DNA of 64,000 nt from positions 23,858,001 to 23,922,000 of the forward strand of contig CM067541.1 in assembly GCA_034509755.1 (NCBI GenBank). The letters are read 5' to 3'. Both the position numbers and the translations under genes were made by a program. The notes under the pieces were generated by a model. It was not told the DNA's origin. It was given only the letters and a program-made list of their open reading frames with translations, and did not search any database. This DNA comes from Anisodus tanguticus (taxonomy: Eukaryota; Streptophyta; Magnoliopsida; Solanales; Solanaceae). Positions 23,591 to 35,620 of this stretch are shown one piece after another; the stretch's first letter is position 1, and each line of letters opens with the position of its first letter.

Positions 23591-23861
23591 ATTGACTACG
23601 AGTGACTGGCTATTGGGCCAGATTAGAGTTGGTTGGATAGGGGAAGTGGTATTGGGCTGACATGTGATGGGTCCGGAGGTTGAGTGAGAGGGTAATGGAC
23701 TGCCCAGGAGTGGGCTTGCAATTAGTGGGCTGCCACTGCCTGAGACTGGGTCGCCACCCAGAGGCTACCAAGCATTGGGCCTCTCGGTAGTGGACTACCA
23801 GCGAGAGGCGTCGTTGGGCTGGCAGCCACTAGGCTCGGTAAGCAGGCCCAGTTGGTTGGGT

Positions 23862-25472
23862 TTAGAGAGGATTTATTTGGGCTGAGCTGCTAGAATTATT
23901 TGGACTGGCCAAAATTGTGGGCAAGCCGGGTCGAGATGTTGGGCCTGTTTGCGAGGCCAACTGGTGGACCAAATATGGAGGCATGTTATCATCAAGAAAT
24001 TCATAGGTAGGAGGCACAAAATAATGTATTTTGACAAAGGGAGAATTTGATTCAGCAAAAACTATGTGGTAACTCACGGTGACTTTATTAGAGGATAAGT
24101 CGTAACATTTGTAACCATAATGGTTTGATGGATATCCGAAAATAATACACGAAGTAGAACGGGGTTGAAGTTTATTGATAGTAGTAGAAGGAAAAAGATG
24201 ATAGCATAAGCACCTAAATACCCGTAAATGAGAGTAAGATGGGTCCCTTAGGTATAGACTTTTCAGAAGGGATTGATAGGCTAATTGTTTGCTTGGAAGT
24301 ATGTTGAGGAGATAGGTTGTCATTTATAATGCATGATGCCAAACTGATGGTGGTAGAGAGACATGAGCAAGTAAGATTCTAACAATGTTATTAATGGTTC
24401 AGATTTTCCTTTTCACTTTTCCATTTTGAGATGAGGTATGTGGGTAGAGAGACGAAAAGATAAACCATTAGCTTTGCAAAAATTCCAAAATGGCCATTAT
24501 CAAATTCTCTACTATTATCATATTGAATATTTTTAATGTCCCGTTCAAATTTAGTGCGGATGAATGCTCTAAAAGAGAGAAATGTGGAAAAACTTGTGAA
24601 TTTTAGAAAAAGAAAATGTCCACAAAAAATTAGAGTAATCATCCAACAAAAGAAGATAATATCGATGGCCCAAAGAGCTCAAAATGAGAGATGTCCAAAT
24701 ATCACTATGGATAATATCAAAATGTATAACAGTGCATGAATTAGAAGCAACAAAAGGCAATTTAACATATTTTCCAAGAGGACATGAGCGACAAACATGA
24801 GAATTACGAGTTCTAGTACACTCAATAAATTTATTTTATTTAAGGGAGGCAAAACCAGGTGCTCCCGGATGACCCAACCGTTCATGCCATAAAGAAGGTG
24901 CTAAAGCTGCAAAAGTGGATGGTAACACTGCTCGATGTGTGGTAGTGGTGATTGGATATAACTCACCCGACTATCACATCTCATTAGGTGCATCTCCGTC
25001 TGACAATCCTTCACGGAAAACCCAAAAGGATCAAATTCAACAAAAACTAAATTGTTAGTGGTAAATTTTCTAACTGAAACCAAGTTTTTAATCAATTGAG
25101 GAGCATGAAGGACATTCTTTAAGGATAATGTGGGTTCGGGGGGGGGGGGGGGGCGGCGGACAAGTTTGTATTACCATAACCATAAATTGGAATTGAATGA
25201 CCATTTTCGATAATTATACCACGATTATTGCTCAAATTAAAATAGGACGAGAGATTACCTTGTGAGGACGACATATGAGACGTTGCTCCGGTGTCCATGT
25301 ACCAATTTGCGTTAGAAGGATTAAGCCTAAGATTGTGTATCGTGGCCTCGATGTCGGTTGGTGTGGCTACTAGATTGAGCCCAAGCACGCTAGGACCAAG
25401 CACGCTGGGTTGCTGGCCACTGGGCAGTTGTTGGCCAGTGTGCCTTAGACTGGGCCTGGCCCAAGTTCCCAA
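23862..25472 (-). pseudogene. copia-3 protease and integrase
   Basis: The protease at 25472-25119 has the active site YMDTGATSHMSSSQGNLSSY. The pre-integrase zinc region lies at about 25095-24680. The integrase core is at 24760-24391 (DIIHSDIWTS, then YYLLLLDDYSNFLWTF). The integrase C-terminal part lies at 24323-23862 (LRVFRCLCYHLFP, TSCIIFGYPSNHYGYKCYDL). Several stops and frame changes split the frame. Confidence 0.65.
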
Positions 25473-25479
25473 AGGAAAA

Positions 25480-26445
25480 GGACAGAGCGGTACAGCCCAA
25501 GGCCATTGCTAGGCCCAATTCGGCGGTTCACTACCCCACTGGGCCCGTAACTTCCATGCTTGGCTAGACTTCTGATATTGATCGCCGCCCCTGCCGCCAC
25601 ATCCGCCATTCCGATGGCCACCACCGCTGCCACTCTCGTGATTTTTACCGCCATTATTTCCATTTTGTCCCCTTTGACCACGGTTTGGCGGCAAAGTTTC
25701 AAATTGTGAAGAGTTATCATCAGACGGAGAGGCAACCATGGCAGAATTTTACATAGTGGCTGTCTTTTTGGAAAAACCCATTTCTTCTAGTATGAGAATA
25801 GAACGAGCTTGGTAAAATGGCGGAAGAGGGTTGCTTTGGCAGATGAGTGTACCAACGTCACTATACACGTTAGTAAAGCCGACAACCATTTGTAAAATGA
25901 GTCAATTATTAGTCATCGGCGCCCCGACGTTCTTGAGTTGGTCTGATAAAATCTTGAGTCATTGACAATATGCGGATGCATTGGAAAATATGTCATGTCA
26001 GTGGTGGAGAATTCTTGCTCAAGTGTAACGGCTCAGAAATTTTTATTATCTTGAAATTTATCACTTAATCAATCCCAAGCCTCCATTGCCGTAGAGTCAG
26101 GTTCAAGAATCGTATGCAACAAATCACTCAAAATTATGGCATAAATCCACTGGAGAACCGTTGCATCGAGGGTCAACCATAATTCCTTTTCATCATCAGT
26201 TTTCGGCACCTTCTCCTTGCCTTTTTCGGTGGAATTATGTGATGGATAACCCGGTGTGACCTACAATGAATTTTGAAAAGCTTCGCCCATATAGCATAAT
26301 GGACGTTTTCCATCTCAAGAGTGATGGAGATATGTGACTTAATGTTTGAAATAGCTAGGGAAAAAATTTGATTTCGAGTCAAACATGACTGACGGAACAA
26401 AGAAGATGAAGGAAGTGGACGGCGGCAAGGAGAAGCCGACGGCAA
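25480..26445 (-). pseudogene. copia-3 gag
   Basis: The N-terminus (26445-26173) has the gag motif ISNIKSHISITLEMENVHYA followed by IWAKLFKIHCRSH. The middle is broken. The C-terminal part (25739-25509) is very glycine-rich (GNNGGKNHESGSGGGHRN) and stands where a zinc knuckle is usual, so RNA binding may have been by RGG-type sequence. Confidence 0.65.
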
Positions 26446-26508
26446 GAAGGATTTTTTAGGGTTTTGTGAAATTTTTGGATTTGGAACTTTTTCTAGAATC
26501 AGATATCA

Positions 26509-26690
26509 TGTAAGAAATATCTTCATTTCTTATTTCATTCCAAAGATGTAGTAAATATACCCATGATACAAGCATCATCCTATGCTAGAATTAAGGTAGT
26601 AAATAACTAAATATACACCTACCATATTCAAATTATACTGAAAGATTATGTACAAATCACAATTATTCTATCAAATATTCTATTATATAA
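26509..26690 (-). repeat. 5' LTR of copia-3
   Basis: Matches 21805-21987 through words such as gtagtaaatata, gatacaagcatcatcct and aattaaggtagtaaataact. The 5' terminal bases are altered. The adjacent plus-strand gaatcagatatca (26496-26508) is a degenerate initiator-Met tRNA primer site on the minus strand. Confidence 0.75.
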
Positions 26691-26776
26691 AAAACAACCT
26701 ATATTGATGATGTTTTACTCTCGCTTGAGTAAACAAAGCTCATACGAAGTGCTAAACCTTCGTGTATTATTCAAAT

Positions 26777-26937
26777 TGTAAGATTGTATTAATCTCCATT
26801 ACTTTCTCATTAATACAAATATATAGTGTGTACAATGTGGAGTCCTCATACAATAAGGATCCTATAACTATCATAATTATACAACACTAATAATTACAAA
26901 ATATATCGTGAATATTCTAACAATATTCACTAATACA
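26777..26937 (-). repeat. 3' LTR of copia-4
   Basis: 161 bp. The plus strand begins tgtaagattgtattaatctc and ends cactaataca. Plus-strand ccccctc at 26938-26944 is the polypurine tract. It matches 32465-32631 closely. Confidence 0.8.
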
Positions 26938-26939
26938 CC

Positions 26940-28956
26940 CCCTCAGTCGGAGCGGGAGGAGACCAAACACTGAGACTGGATCTGATGTCGAGGAATAGTT
27001 GTCGAGGAAGTCCTTTGGTGAAGATATCCACATACTAATACGAAGAAGGCAATGCAACACCTTAACATGACCTATAATAACCTTCTCACGAATAAAATAT
27101 ATATCCATCTCAATGTGCTTGATTCGCTGATGTTGAACTAGATTATGAGATAGGTATATCGCGGATATGTTATCACAGTATACCATAGACGCCTTACGCA
27201 AGAGACACTGGAGCTCCAAAAGGAGGTTTCGGAGTCAGCAGATCTCAGCAACAACATTTGCAACGCCTCTATACTTTATTTGTGCACTCGTATGGGATAT
27301 GGTGGCTTATCTCTTGGAAGACCACGAAATGAGATTGTCCCCTAAGAACACACAGTAGCCAGAGGTGGAGCATCGCGTGTCTGGACAGCCTGCCCAATCT
27401 GCATTAGTATATGATAGCAATCTGGTCAGTGCAGAGGGGTAGAGATGCAATATGTAATCAAGGGTCCCTTAATGTATCGAATGATACATTTAAGAGTAGT
27501 AAATGAGGCTCCATGAGGGCATGCATAAACAAACACACATGTTGAACAACATAAGCAATATCAGGCCTGGTGAAACTAAGATACTGAAGTACACCGGCAA
27601 GACTCCTATAAAGAGTGGGATCGGATACTGGATCACCATCAACAACTCTGAGCTTTGATTTAGAGTCAACCAGAGTTGGCATGATCTTGCTGTTCGTCAT
27701 TTTAGCCCTGTACACAATCTCCTCTGCATATGTACGCTGACACAGAAATATAGTATCTGCAGATCTAGTCACTGATATCCCCAAGAAGTAACTCAACTTC
27801 CCTAAGTCAGTCATAGCAAATTCGGTTTTAAGTAGTGCAATGATCTCATTTTTCAACACATCAGATGAGGCAGTAAGAACAATATCATCCATATATAACA
27901 ACAAATAAGCAATGTTGCTACCTCGATGAATATAAAAAGAGAATTATCACACTTGCTGCATACAAACTCAATCTACATAATGTAATGAGAAAAGCGCTCA
28001 TTTCACGCTCTGGGCCTGTTTCAAACCATAAAGTGACTTACGAAGACGACATACATAATGAGGGACTTTCGGATGGACAAAGTATGGTGGCTGGTGCATG
28101 TAAATAGTTTCTTTCAAGTCCTCATGTAAGAATGCATTCTTTACATCAAGCTTATAAATCGGCCAGTGGTTACCCATAACAATACTCAGAACGGTGCGAA
28201 AGGTAGCCGGTTTAACAACCGGACTGAATGTCTCACCACAATCAATACCCTTCTGCTAATTAGTACCATATGACACAAGTCTCACCTTATATCTCTCTAG
28301 GTCACCAGTGTCTCTGAATTTGTGATGAAATAACCACATGCATCGGATCACATTCACCCCATCCGGTCTAGGAACTAAATCCCAAGTGTAATGTTTCGTT
28401 AAAGCATTAAATTCCTCACGTATGGCCGCATTCCAGTTAGGGTCAAGTTTGGCTAAGTTTGGGTTTTTGGGAATTGGGGATATGGTTTGTGTGGATAGGT
28501 TAAAATCGACTTTAGGTTTGAAAATCTCATTTTGAGCACGGGTTTCCATTTGGTATGTGGGGGCAGAGGCATTTTGGGTATTTTGGTGGGGCGACAAGTC
28601 AGGTGTATTTGAGGTAGTGACGGTTGTGGTGGCTTTTGAGGTTTGGTGATGGAGTAGGGTACTGGGTGTGTGGTTTCTGGTAAAGCAATCGGGTTGGGTG
28701 GGTGAGAAAAGATGATCAAATCGACGGGTGTGGTTGACCCGACGACGGGATCGGTGAGTGTGAATGGGTAGCAAGGGAGTGACTGAGTTGCGGTGGGTCG
28801 ATTTGGGTGCGAGTACAGTAATGAATTCTGGGTGGAAATGTGACGGGGTTAGTAGGGGTGACTGGAGTGACGACGGCAGGTGGCGGCGACACAGAGATTG
28901 GTTGTTGGGTTTGCCGGCGGGTGGGGTTGACATCGACGAGACGGTCGGGGAGTAGT
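26940..28956 (-). pseudogene. copia-4 reverse transcriptase and RNase H
   Basis: The frame 28933-28256 carries the linker and RT start (NWNAAIREEFNALTKHYTWD, GVNVIRCMWLFHHKF). The catalytic box is in 27904-27458 as LLYMDDIVLTASSD, with Met in place of the usual Val. RNase H remnants continue to about 26940 (YCDNISAIYLSHN, KHIEMDIYFIREKV). The region between 28256 and 27904 is broken by stops. Confidence 0.65.
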
Positions 28957-28964
28957 CCGACGGA

Positions 28965-29789
28965 TAGAGATGACAGTGGATCCTGGACCCGGTGGATCCA
29001 GATACGTTTTATAGGATATGGATCTTAAAAATTTGGACCCGACGGATCCGTATCGAACCCGGATCCATTTCTGACGGATCGGATCTGGATCTAGATCTTG
29101 TATTTGAGATCCGTATCCGGTCCAAATCCGACCCGTGGATCCATTTTTATTAAATATATTCATAACCTAGAATGTAATTTTATAAGTATTTTCTTAAAAT
29201 TGCTAAGCACATCCTTGCAAGTTTAATTCTCAAAACAAGTTTAATTTATCCCCGCGTTAACTCAAAAACCAAAAAATTAAGAGGTAAGTTCGATAATAAA
29301 ATCAATGTTATATTAGTGAATGACTAACATCTCCATAGACAAGTAGTTAAAATTATATTCACTTCATTTGTGAAGATTCCAAGCACATGCAAGTTCTGCA
29401 TTGTGGAATTACTAGTCAGCATTTTCCACAACTATTGTCATTGTCCAACATTTTCAATTAATAGCCCACAATCAAAACGAGACAACGAACAAAATATCTC
29501 ATATGAACATTTCAAAATTGAAACACAGTAAATTGTTAGCTAAGTAAAAATCGTTTGTCAATTCAAAAAAAATTCTTAGCAAGGTTACATTTTTAGCAAG
29601 GAATTTTTTTACATTTGGATCCAGATCCGATCCATGGACCTGGTGGATTCGATGGATCCGGATTTGGATCTGATTTTTATGGACCCGATGGATCTGGATC
29701 CGAATCTGGATCCAGGTTTGAAAAATGGATCTGGAACTGGATCTGGATCTAGTAGGATTCGGTCGAGATCCGATCCATTGCCATTTCTA
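28965..29789. mobile_element. hAT-like non-autonomous transposon nested in copia-4
   Basis: The inverted ends are tagagatgacagtggatc (left) and, reverse-complemented, tagaaatggcaatggatc (right). A perfect 8-bp duplication, ccgacgga, flanks it (28957-28964 and 29790-29797), the length expected for hAT elements. Both subterminal regions (about 28976-29145 and 29613-29780) are packed with ggatcc and ggatctgg words, likely transposase-binding repeats, around an AT-rich core without a transposase gene. Confidence 0.85.
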
Positions 29790-31247
29790 CCGACGGAGTA
29801 CCGGTGGTGGGAGTGACCATTGGCGGTGACTGAGATTGGTTCGGCCAAGTGTCGGTGGTGACATTGACATTTGATGGTAACTGGGATGTGGGGATGGTGG
29901 TAGAGGCACAGTGGAGCTTGGTGAGTATGACGGGGGAGGTGTCAGACTCATTTAGAAAAGTATAGTTCGTGTTTCGAAACTTTTGAATGTTTGCAAAAGG
30001 GAAGCTTGACTCGTCAAACATGACGTGACGGAAGACGTAAATTTGACCAGTGGACAAGTCATAGCACAAATAGCCCCTCTGATTAGACGGGAAACCTACG
30101 AAGACACATGGAGTGGTACGAGGTGCTAATTTATGAGGGGCAGTGGTGGCAAGATTCAGATAGCAAAGACAACCGAAGATCCGAAGGTGATCATAGAAGG
30201 GGATCCGATGGTATAGAATTTTGGTGGGGGTCATGTTGTGAAGGGTACTGGTAGGTAAAATATTAAGGATGTATTCTACCATTTTAATGGCATAGACCCA
30301 AAAGGAGGGAGAGAGAGAGGCATGAAAAAAGAGAGTACGAACCATGTTATATATGGTGCGGATGATTCATTCGGCTTTGCCTTTCTGATGGGATGTGTGG
30401 GGACACGAAAACTGAAAAACCATGCCATTATTTTTGCAAAATTTGTGAAACGTGGATTATTAAACTCACGACCATTATCACACTGAAAAAATTTGATGAC
30501 TTTTTCAAATTGTGTTTTGATAAAAATACGAAACTCAAGAAACTTGGCAAAAACTTCATACTTGAATTTAAGTGGGTAAACCCAAATAAAGTGAGAAAAT
30601 CATCTAATAAGACTAGATAATATTTATGACCCATTGAGCTAGTAATGAGAGACATCCATAAATCAGCATAAACAATATCAAATGGAGAAAATGTAACACT
30701 TAAAGATGACTTAAAAGGAAGGCGAACATGTTTGCCTAAGGGTCAAGAAAAACAACGTTGGGCAAGTTTCTCATTATTACAACGAATAAAATTATTGCTA
30801 CTAAAAAATTAAAAACATGAGCTCCTGGGTGTCCAAGCCGATTATGCCAAGTTGACGGAGAGATGGCAGCGAGAGAGGTGTGTGAGCGGGATCTGGCAGC
30901 GGAAGTTGATGATAATGGTAGAGGTCCCCTGTACTATTGCATCTTGTAAGGGGTGTCCCCGTAAGCAGATCCTTCACAAAAAAAACAAAGGGGTCAAACT
31001 CAACAGACACATATGTTTTACGAGTGCATTTCCTAATCGATATTAAATAATTAATGATGTTGGGAGCATAAAAGATGTCATTTAGGGAGAAGGGTGGGTG
31101 AGGTGGTGGGGTGTATGTGGTACTGTAACTCTGAATTGGAATGCGATGGCCATTTCCAACTATAATAAATTGAGGATACTTTAAACTAAACAGTTGGGAG
31201 AGATTACCTGAGGATCGAGTGAGATGAGAAGTGGCTCCCGTATCCAT
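29790..31247 (-). pseudogene. copia-4 protease and integrase
   Basis: The protease (31247-30801) retains the active site MDTGATSHLTRSSGNLSQLF. The integrase core lies around 30655-30428 (MSLITSSMGHKYYLVLLDDF). The integrase C-terminal region at 30345-29790 has YNMVRTLFFHAS, FWVYAIKMVEYILNILP, LRIFGCLCYLN and CVFVGFPSNQRGYLCYDL. The frame is then interrupted by the hAT element ending at 29789. Confidence 0.65.
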
Positions 31248-31501
31248 GTACCAATTTTTATCGGACTACTACATATTTAAATAGCTGAAGGCCTGGCCCA
31301 AATCGGTGGGGGGCAGACCCGTAGCAAATTGTTGTTGGGCCAAGGCGCAGTGGACCTGTTGTGCCGTTGCAGCTGATTGTTCTTGCCGTGGGCATGGATA
31401 TTGGCCCAGTACACTGCGCCGCCACGATCTAGGAAACTGGGCTGAGGTTTTATGGACTGGATAAGCAGCCGCGGCCCATGCTCATGGATTGGGCCACTGC
31501 C

Positions 31502-32400
31502 CTAGTCTGGCCCACTGTGGCAAAGTGATGGGTTGTTGCTGCGGCTGATTGGGTTGCTGGCCAAAATGGCCACCTTTCCCGCGTCCTCTGCCATCGTGAT
31601 TATTGTCGCGGCCTCTACCGCCCTGCCGCCACCACGATTGTTCCGCGGTTGGTGGTTGTCCTGCGACGGTGGCTGGCCAGCGGTGGTGTTGTTCGTCGTG
31701 GTAGTTTCAATTGCTAACGCCTTTTGATTGTGTTCGTCATGCTTCGCTCGTTGGGTTTCCTCCAAAAGTAATTATGAACGGGCCTTATTGAAGCTCGGTA
31801 GTGGGTCGACTTGTTGAATCATAGTTGCCAGAGTATCGTATTCGCCCTTGGGTAGACCAGAAACTAATTGTAGGATAAATTTTATTCAGCAATTTGTGTT
31901 CCCACGTTGGATAATTGGTCTGCAACGAGTGTCAACTGCTTACAATACTCAGACATGTTGGCAAAAATTTTGAGACGGGTATTGTTGAACTGTTCCTCCA
32001 GATACACGGCACATGTATGCTTGTTATTTTGAAATATCTCCTCCAAACATAACCATAACTCACGAGTCGAGGCACCGGTTTTCATAATCGTGTGGAGCAA
32101 GTCTTTAGAGATGGTGCCATAAATCCATTGTTTGACGATAGCGTCAAGGTGATGCCACGTCGTGTCTGCAACGTCGATAGGGCGAGGGAGAGTCATCCAT
32201 ATGGTCAAGCACGTTATACGCGCATGCGTGAATATGAAATAGTTCAACCCACGAAGCATATTGAACATCTTCTTGATCAAGAACTAGGAGAATGAAATTC
32301 TTAATATTAGTGACGGCGAATGCCGGATGGAAGGAAAAAGTGGTGGAGGGAGCGGGTGGATTGTCTATGACGACTGTGGAGGAAGAGGCGGAGACCTTAG
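31502..32400 (-). pseudogene. copia-4 gag
   Basis: On the minus strand, a frame upstream of 32280 carries an IKNFILLVLD..DVQYASW-type start. The frame 32280-31882 has the gag core (DATWHHLDAIVKQWIYGTI, STRELWLCLEEIFQNNKH, YCKQLTLVADQLSNVG). The C-terminal part (31765-31502) is Gln/Asn/Gly-rich with RNNRGGGR in place of a clear zinc knuckle. Stops separate the parts. Confidence 0.6.
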
Positions 32401-32464
32401 GGGGTAACCAACAAGAAAGAAAGAAAATAGTTTAAGTGATTTTAGGGTTTGGCTCCTGATACCA

Positions 32465-32631
32465 TGTAAGATTGTATTAATCTCCATTTTGGAGGCTTTC
32501 TGATTAATACAAATATATATAGTGTGTATAATGTGGAGTCCTCATACATTAAGGATACTATAACTATCATAATTATACTACACTAGTAATTATAAAATAT
32601 ATTGTGAATATTCTAACAATATTCACTAATA
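32465..32631 (-). repeat. 5' LTR of copia-4
   Basis: Matches 26777-26937 (tgtaagattgtattaatctc through attcactaata). The plus-strand ggctcctgatacca at 32451-32464 reads on the minus strand as a tggtatcaggagcc primer site for initiator-Met tRNA. Confidence 0.8.
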
Positions 32632-32965
32632 CAAATAATTTGGCGTAAAAGTGTAGAAATATTTTTGTATCATACAAAACAAAGAATATATCCTTTGATT
32701 TATTTCTGGACTCAATCCATTCATTGATGGTTAAGTTGACCAATTAAACGAGGGACTATGTAATGACACAATGCGTCGGTCCACTGGTGTGAAGTGTCAA
32801 ATTCCCTAGCCCCTACGACTAATGCACATGTTACATTATAACAATGAACATTAAGGGAAAATTCTTGTGTGGTCTCAATCTATATACCAATAATATAACT
32901 AGAAATAAAATAAAAGTAGTATTCCTCTGTGTGTATTCTTTGCAGCCTTTTCTAGATCATGATTC

Positions 32966-34044
32966 TGTTGGAAATTTGACTTTGGCGGGAGTTGCGTCCG
33001 ACCAACTTTAACGGCTTAAACACTAGTGTTCCGAATGTTGGAGAATCCGGTTCTTCACACGTGCATAATCAACTAAGTAAGAATATAACCGTAGGGCCAA
33101 GGATCGTCAAATTTCGTTGAGAAATGAAAGAGATATTGGTCCACGAAGTGAGGTGTTTGAAGCATGGAAAAGTGTGGTATTGAGATCAATTCTCCCTCAT
33201 CGGTGGGGGAAGAAAGAATTGTTTTGTTTATAAGTCTCAAGGTTGGCTTGGGGTTTGGAACCCCAAGGGGTATCCCATGTATTTAAAGGAAGTAGGACCT
33301 AGATGTGCTTCGGTTCGAGGAAACCCCACACGCGCGCCACCGCCGCCCGCCCGTCGGGTCACAGGTCGTGGGTCGTGGGCTGTGGGATGTGCTTCTTCTG
33401 ATATTATCTTTTTGGACCAGAATTGTTTCATATGTACAGTTTGGTCCCTAAAGTTTCAAGAAAATCAAATTCGGCAGAGAACTTTTTGGTGTCTGGAACG
33501 TCAACCAACACTCAATTCAGCCATTTATTTTGGCTGAATTAATCTTCCTAAATGTCAATCCGTTGCACATCAATTCACCATTTATTTTGGTGAATTACTA
33601 CCTCTATAATTGCCATTACTTGGCCTGTAATAGGCAATTATGTGGGCAGTTGGCAAGCCTCTCCTTCAACTATATAAAGGACCCTTTGCACCATTGTTGA
33701 GCTAAACACACAAAACAGAAACCAAATCAGTTCATCCTACTACCTTCCAGCATCATTTCATTACTCAAAATTCTTCACGGTAGCACTTGAGTTTCCTTTG
33801 CTCATTTGTTCATTTGTTGTTTTATCTTGGGAGACAATTGTCCAGGATGTAGAAAGGATACATACGGAGCAATATTGTCTTAAAGACAGAGTACAAACAC
33901 TCGACTCAGTATACCAAAAACTGATCCAGTTCATTGTTCAAGTTTATTGTAATTTCAGTTTATTGTTCAAGTTAATTGTAATTTCAGTTGCTTGTAATAC
34001 TTAGCAGTTATTTATTTTCGTTTCCTGCAACATTGTCACCAACA
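32966..34044 (+). repeat. 5' LTR of copia-2
   Basis: 1079 bp, starting tgttggaaatttgactttgg and ending gtcaccaaca. TATATAAA at 33671-33678 is a plausible TATA box. A CpG-rich tract lies at 33328-33395. The U5 segment aatattgtct (33871-33880) is complementary to 34051-34060, just downstream of the LTR. Confidence 0.85.
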
Positions 34045-34050
34045 AGTTTT

Positions 34051-34060
34051 AGACAATATT
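34051..34060 (+). other. leader segment complementary to the LTR (candidate primer-binding region)
   Basis: The bases agacaatatt here pair exactly with aatattgtct at 33871-33880 in the LTR, with three more pairs after one mismatch. No tRNA-type tggtatcag site follows this LTR. The pairing is conserved with a compensating change in the related element (12826-12839 with 12989-13002). Confidence 0.5.
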
Positions 34061-34082
34061 TGCTTACTGTAACTGCTGCAAC

Positions 34083-35162
34083 ATGGCTGGAAACATGATT
34101 GATTCTGTTGCTGCTGCTGCCACTCAGGACAACAATGCAGCCTTCCCTGCTATTGCCGCTACTGTCCAAGGCAGCAACTCTGCTGCCTTCACTGTTGCTG
34201 CCGCTACTATCCAAGGCAGCAACTCTGTTGCCTTCCCTTCTACTGCCCAAGGCACGTCTGCTGCCTTTACTGCTCCATCCTCCGCATTCCACCATTATCG
34301 CCTTGAAAAAATCATGGGCTCAAACTTTAAGAGATGACAACAAAAGATGTTGTTCTACTTAACTGTTTTGGGCATGGCCCGGTTCCTAACAGAAGATCCT
34401 CCACAAGCTAGAGATGAAATGGACCCTTCGCCTTTTGAAACGGGTGAAGGGGGCCTTGGTATCCATGTCATTAATGGCATGAAGATGGTTCTTGATGCAT
34501 GGAATCATAGCGATTTCATGTGTAAGAATTACATACTGAACTGCTTGGCAGATCCTCTCTACATGGTCTATTGCACCATTGGCACTGCCAAAGAGCTGTG
34601 GGAAAAACTGCAAAAGAAGTACAACGCATAAGATGCAGGTACTAAAAAGTTCATCGTTGGGAAGTTTCTAAAATTCCAAATAGTGGATAGTAAGACAGTG
34701 ATGTCCCAAGTCCAGGAATTTCAAATGATTTTACATCACTTGGATTTGGAAGGAATGAAACCAAATGAGCAATTTTTGGTTGCATCGCTGATTGAGAAGT
34801 TACCTTCTTCGTGGAATGAGTTTATAAGTTACTTAAAACTCAAGACAAAGGAGATGACCTTTGAAGAGCTTATTATCAAACTCCAAATTCAGGAAGATAA
34901 TAAGAAGGCCTTGCCTAGGGGTAAACAACCTGCTGAGGCAAAGACAAATCTAGCTGAGGCCAAAGGGAACCCAAGCAAGAAGCGGAAGTTCTAGAAAGAC
35001 GGCAAGGCCCATGCAGCGGAGATGTTCAGAGGCAACTGTCACCACTGTGGGAAACCTGGTCATAAGATCAAGGAATGCCGCAAACTCAAGACTGAGTAAC
35101 AACAGAAAGTTAAGGCTAAAGGAAAGGCACATGCTAACGTCGTCAAGGACACGCTCCTGGAT
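34083..35162 (+). pseudogene. copia-2 gag
   Basis: The ATG at 34083 opens an Ala/Thr/Gln/Ser-rich N-terminus with repeated Q-G-S-N/T-S-A-A-F units. The gag core follows (MLFYLTVLGMARFLTEDPP, DAWNHSDFMCKNYILNCL, AKELWEKLQKKY), then VMSQVQEFQMILHHLDLEG and the zinc knuckle CHHCGKPGHKIKEC (about 35038-35080). In-frame stops occur at 34335, 34629, 34992 and 35097, and the reading frame is otherwise unbroken. The order matches a standard copia gag. Confidence 0.8.
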
Positions 35163-35620
35163 GACATGATTGAGGAGTTCTCGGCAGTGGTGCTAGAAGC
35201 AAACCTGGTTGAGAATCTGATGCAGTGGTGGATGGACACAGGTGCTACCGAACACATCTGTTCCAACAGAGATGCCTTATCCACGTACACACCGGTCACC
35301 GACAAGAAGTTGTTCATGGGCAACAACGCTTTGTCTGACGTGCTGGGGGTAGGAAAGGTAGTCCTGAAGATGACTTCCGGAAAGGAGCTCACTCTGAAGG
35401 AAGTGATGCATGTCCCAGAAATTAGAAGAAATTTAATTTCAGGACCTTTATTGGTTAATGCTGGTTTTAGGCTAGTGTTTGAATCCAATAAGTTTATACT
35501 CACTAAGAATGACACTTTTGTGGGGAGAGGCTTCGTCTGTGAAGGCCTCTTCAAAGTAAATGCCATGTCTGTAATGCGTCCAAGTAATAAAGTTGAACCT
35601 TCTTCTTATTTGCTTGAGTC
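35163..35620 (+). pseudogene. copia-2 protease
   Basis: This continues in the gag frame. The active site MDTGATEHICSNRD lies near 35232, followed by the flap region (LFMGNNALSDVLGVG) and ending in the GAG-pre-integrase linker. The catalytic D-T-G is intact. It would process the gag-pol polyprotein. Confidence 0.75.

Larger units (their letters stand above)
21805..26690 (-). mobile_element. copia element, Ale/Retrofit-like (copia-3)
   Basis: A complete-length but decayed LTR retrotransposon on the minus strand, with two short LTRs (21805-21987 and 26509-26690), a primer-binding site, gag, protease, integrase, RT and RNase H. A candidate 5-bp target duplication aaaac lies at 21800-21804 and 26691-26695. 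The 5' LTR lacks the terminal TG if that duplication is correct. A diverged paralogous empty locus near 54.54 kb supports this reading. Confidence 0.75.
26777..32631 (-). mobile_element. copia element, Ale/Retrofit-like (copia-4), carrying a hAT insertion
   Basis: A minus-strand element with LTRs at 26777-26937 and 32465-32631, an initiator-Met primer site, gag, protease, integrase, RT and RNase H. The 5-bp word caaat flanks it (26772-26776 and 32632-32636), consistent with a target duplication if the 5' LTR has lost its first two bases. An 825-bp hAT-like element sits inside the coding region at 28965-29789. It lies only about 80 bp from copia-3 and belongs to a related lineage. Confidence 0.75.

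Noticed and set aside
34008..34295. Minus-strand Ser/Gly-rich frame
   Set aside because: Antisense of the Ala/Gln repeat region of the copia-2 gag. The repeat composition explains it.
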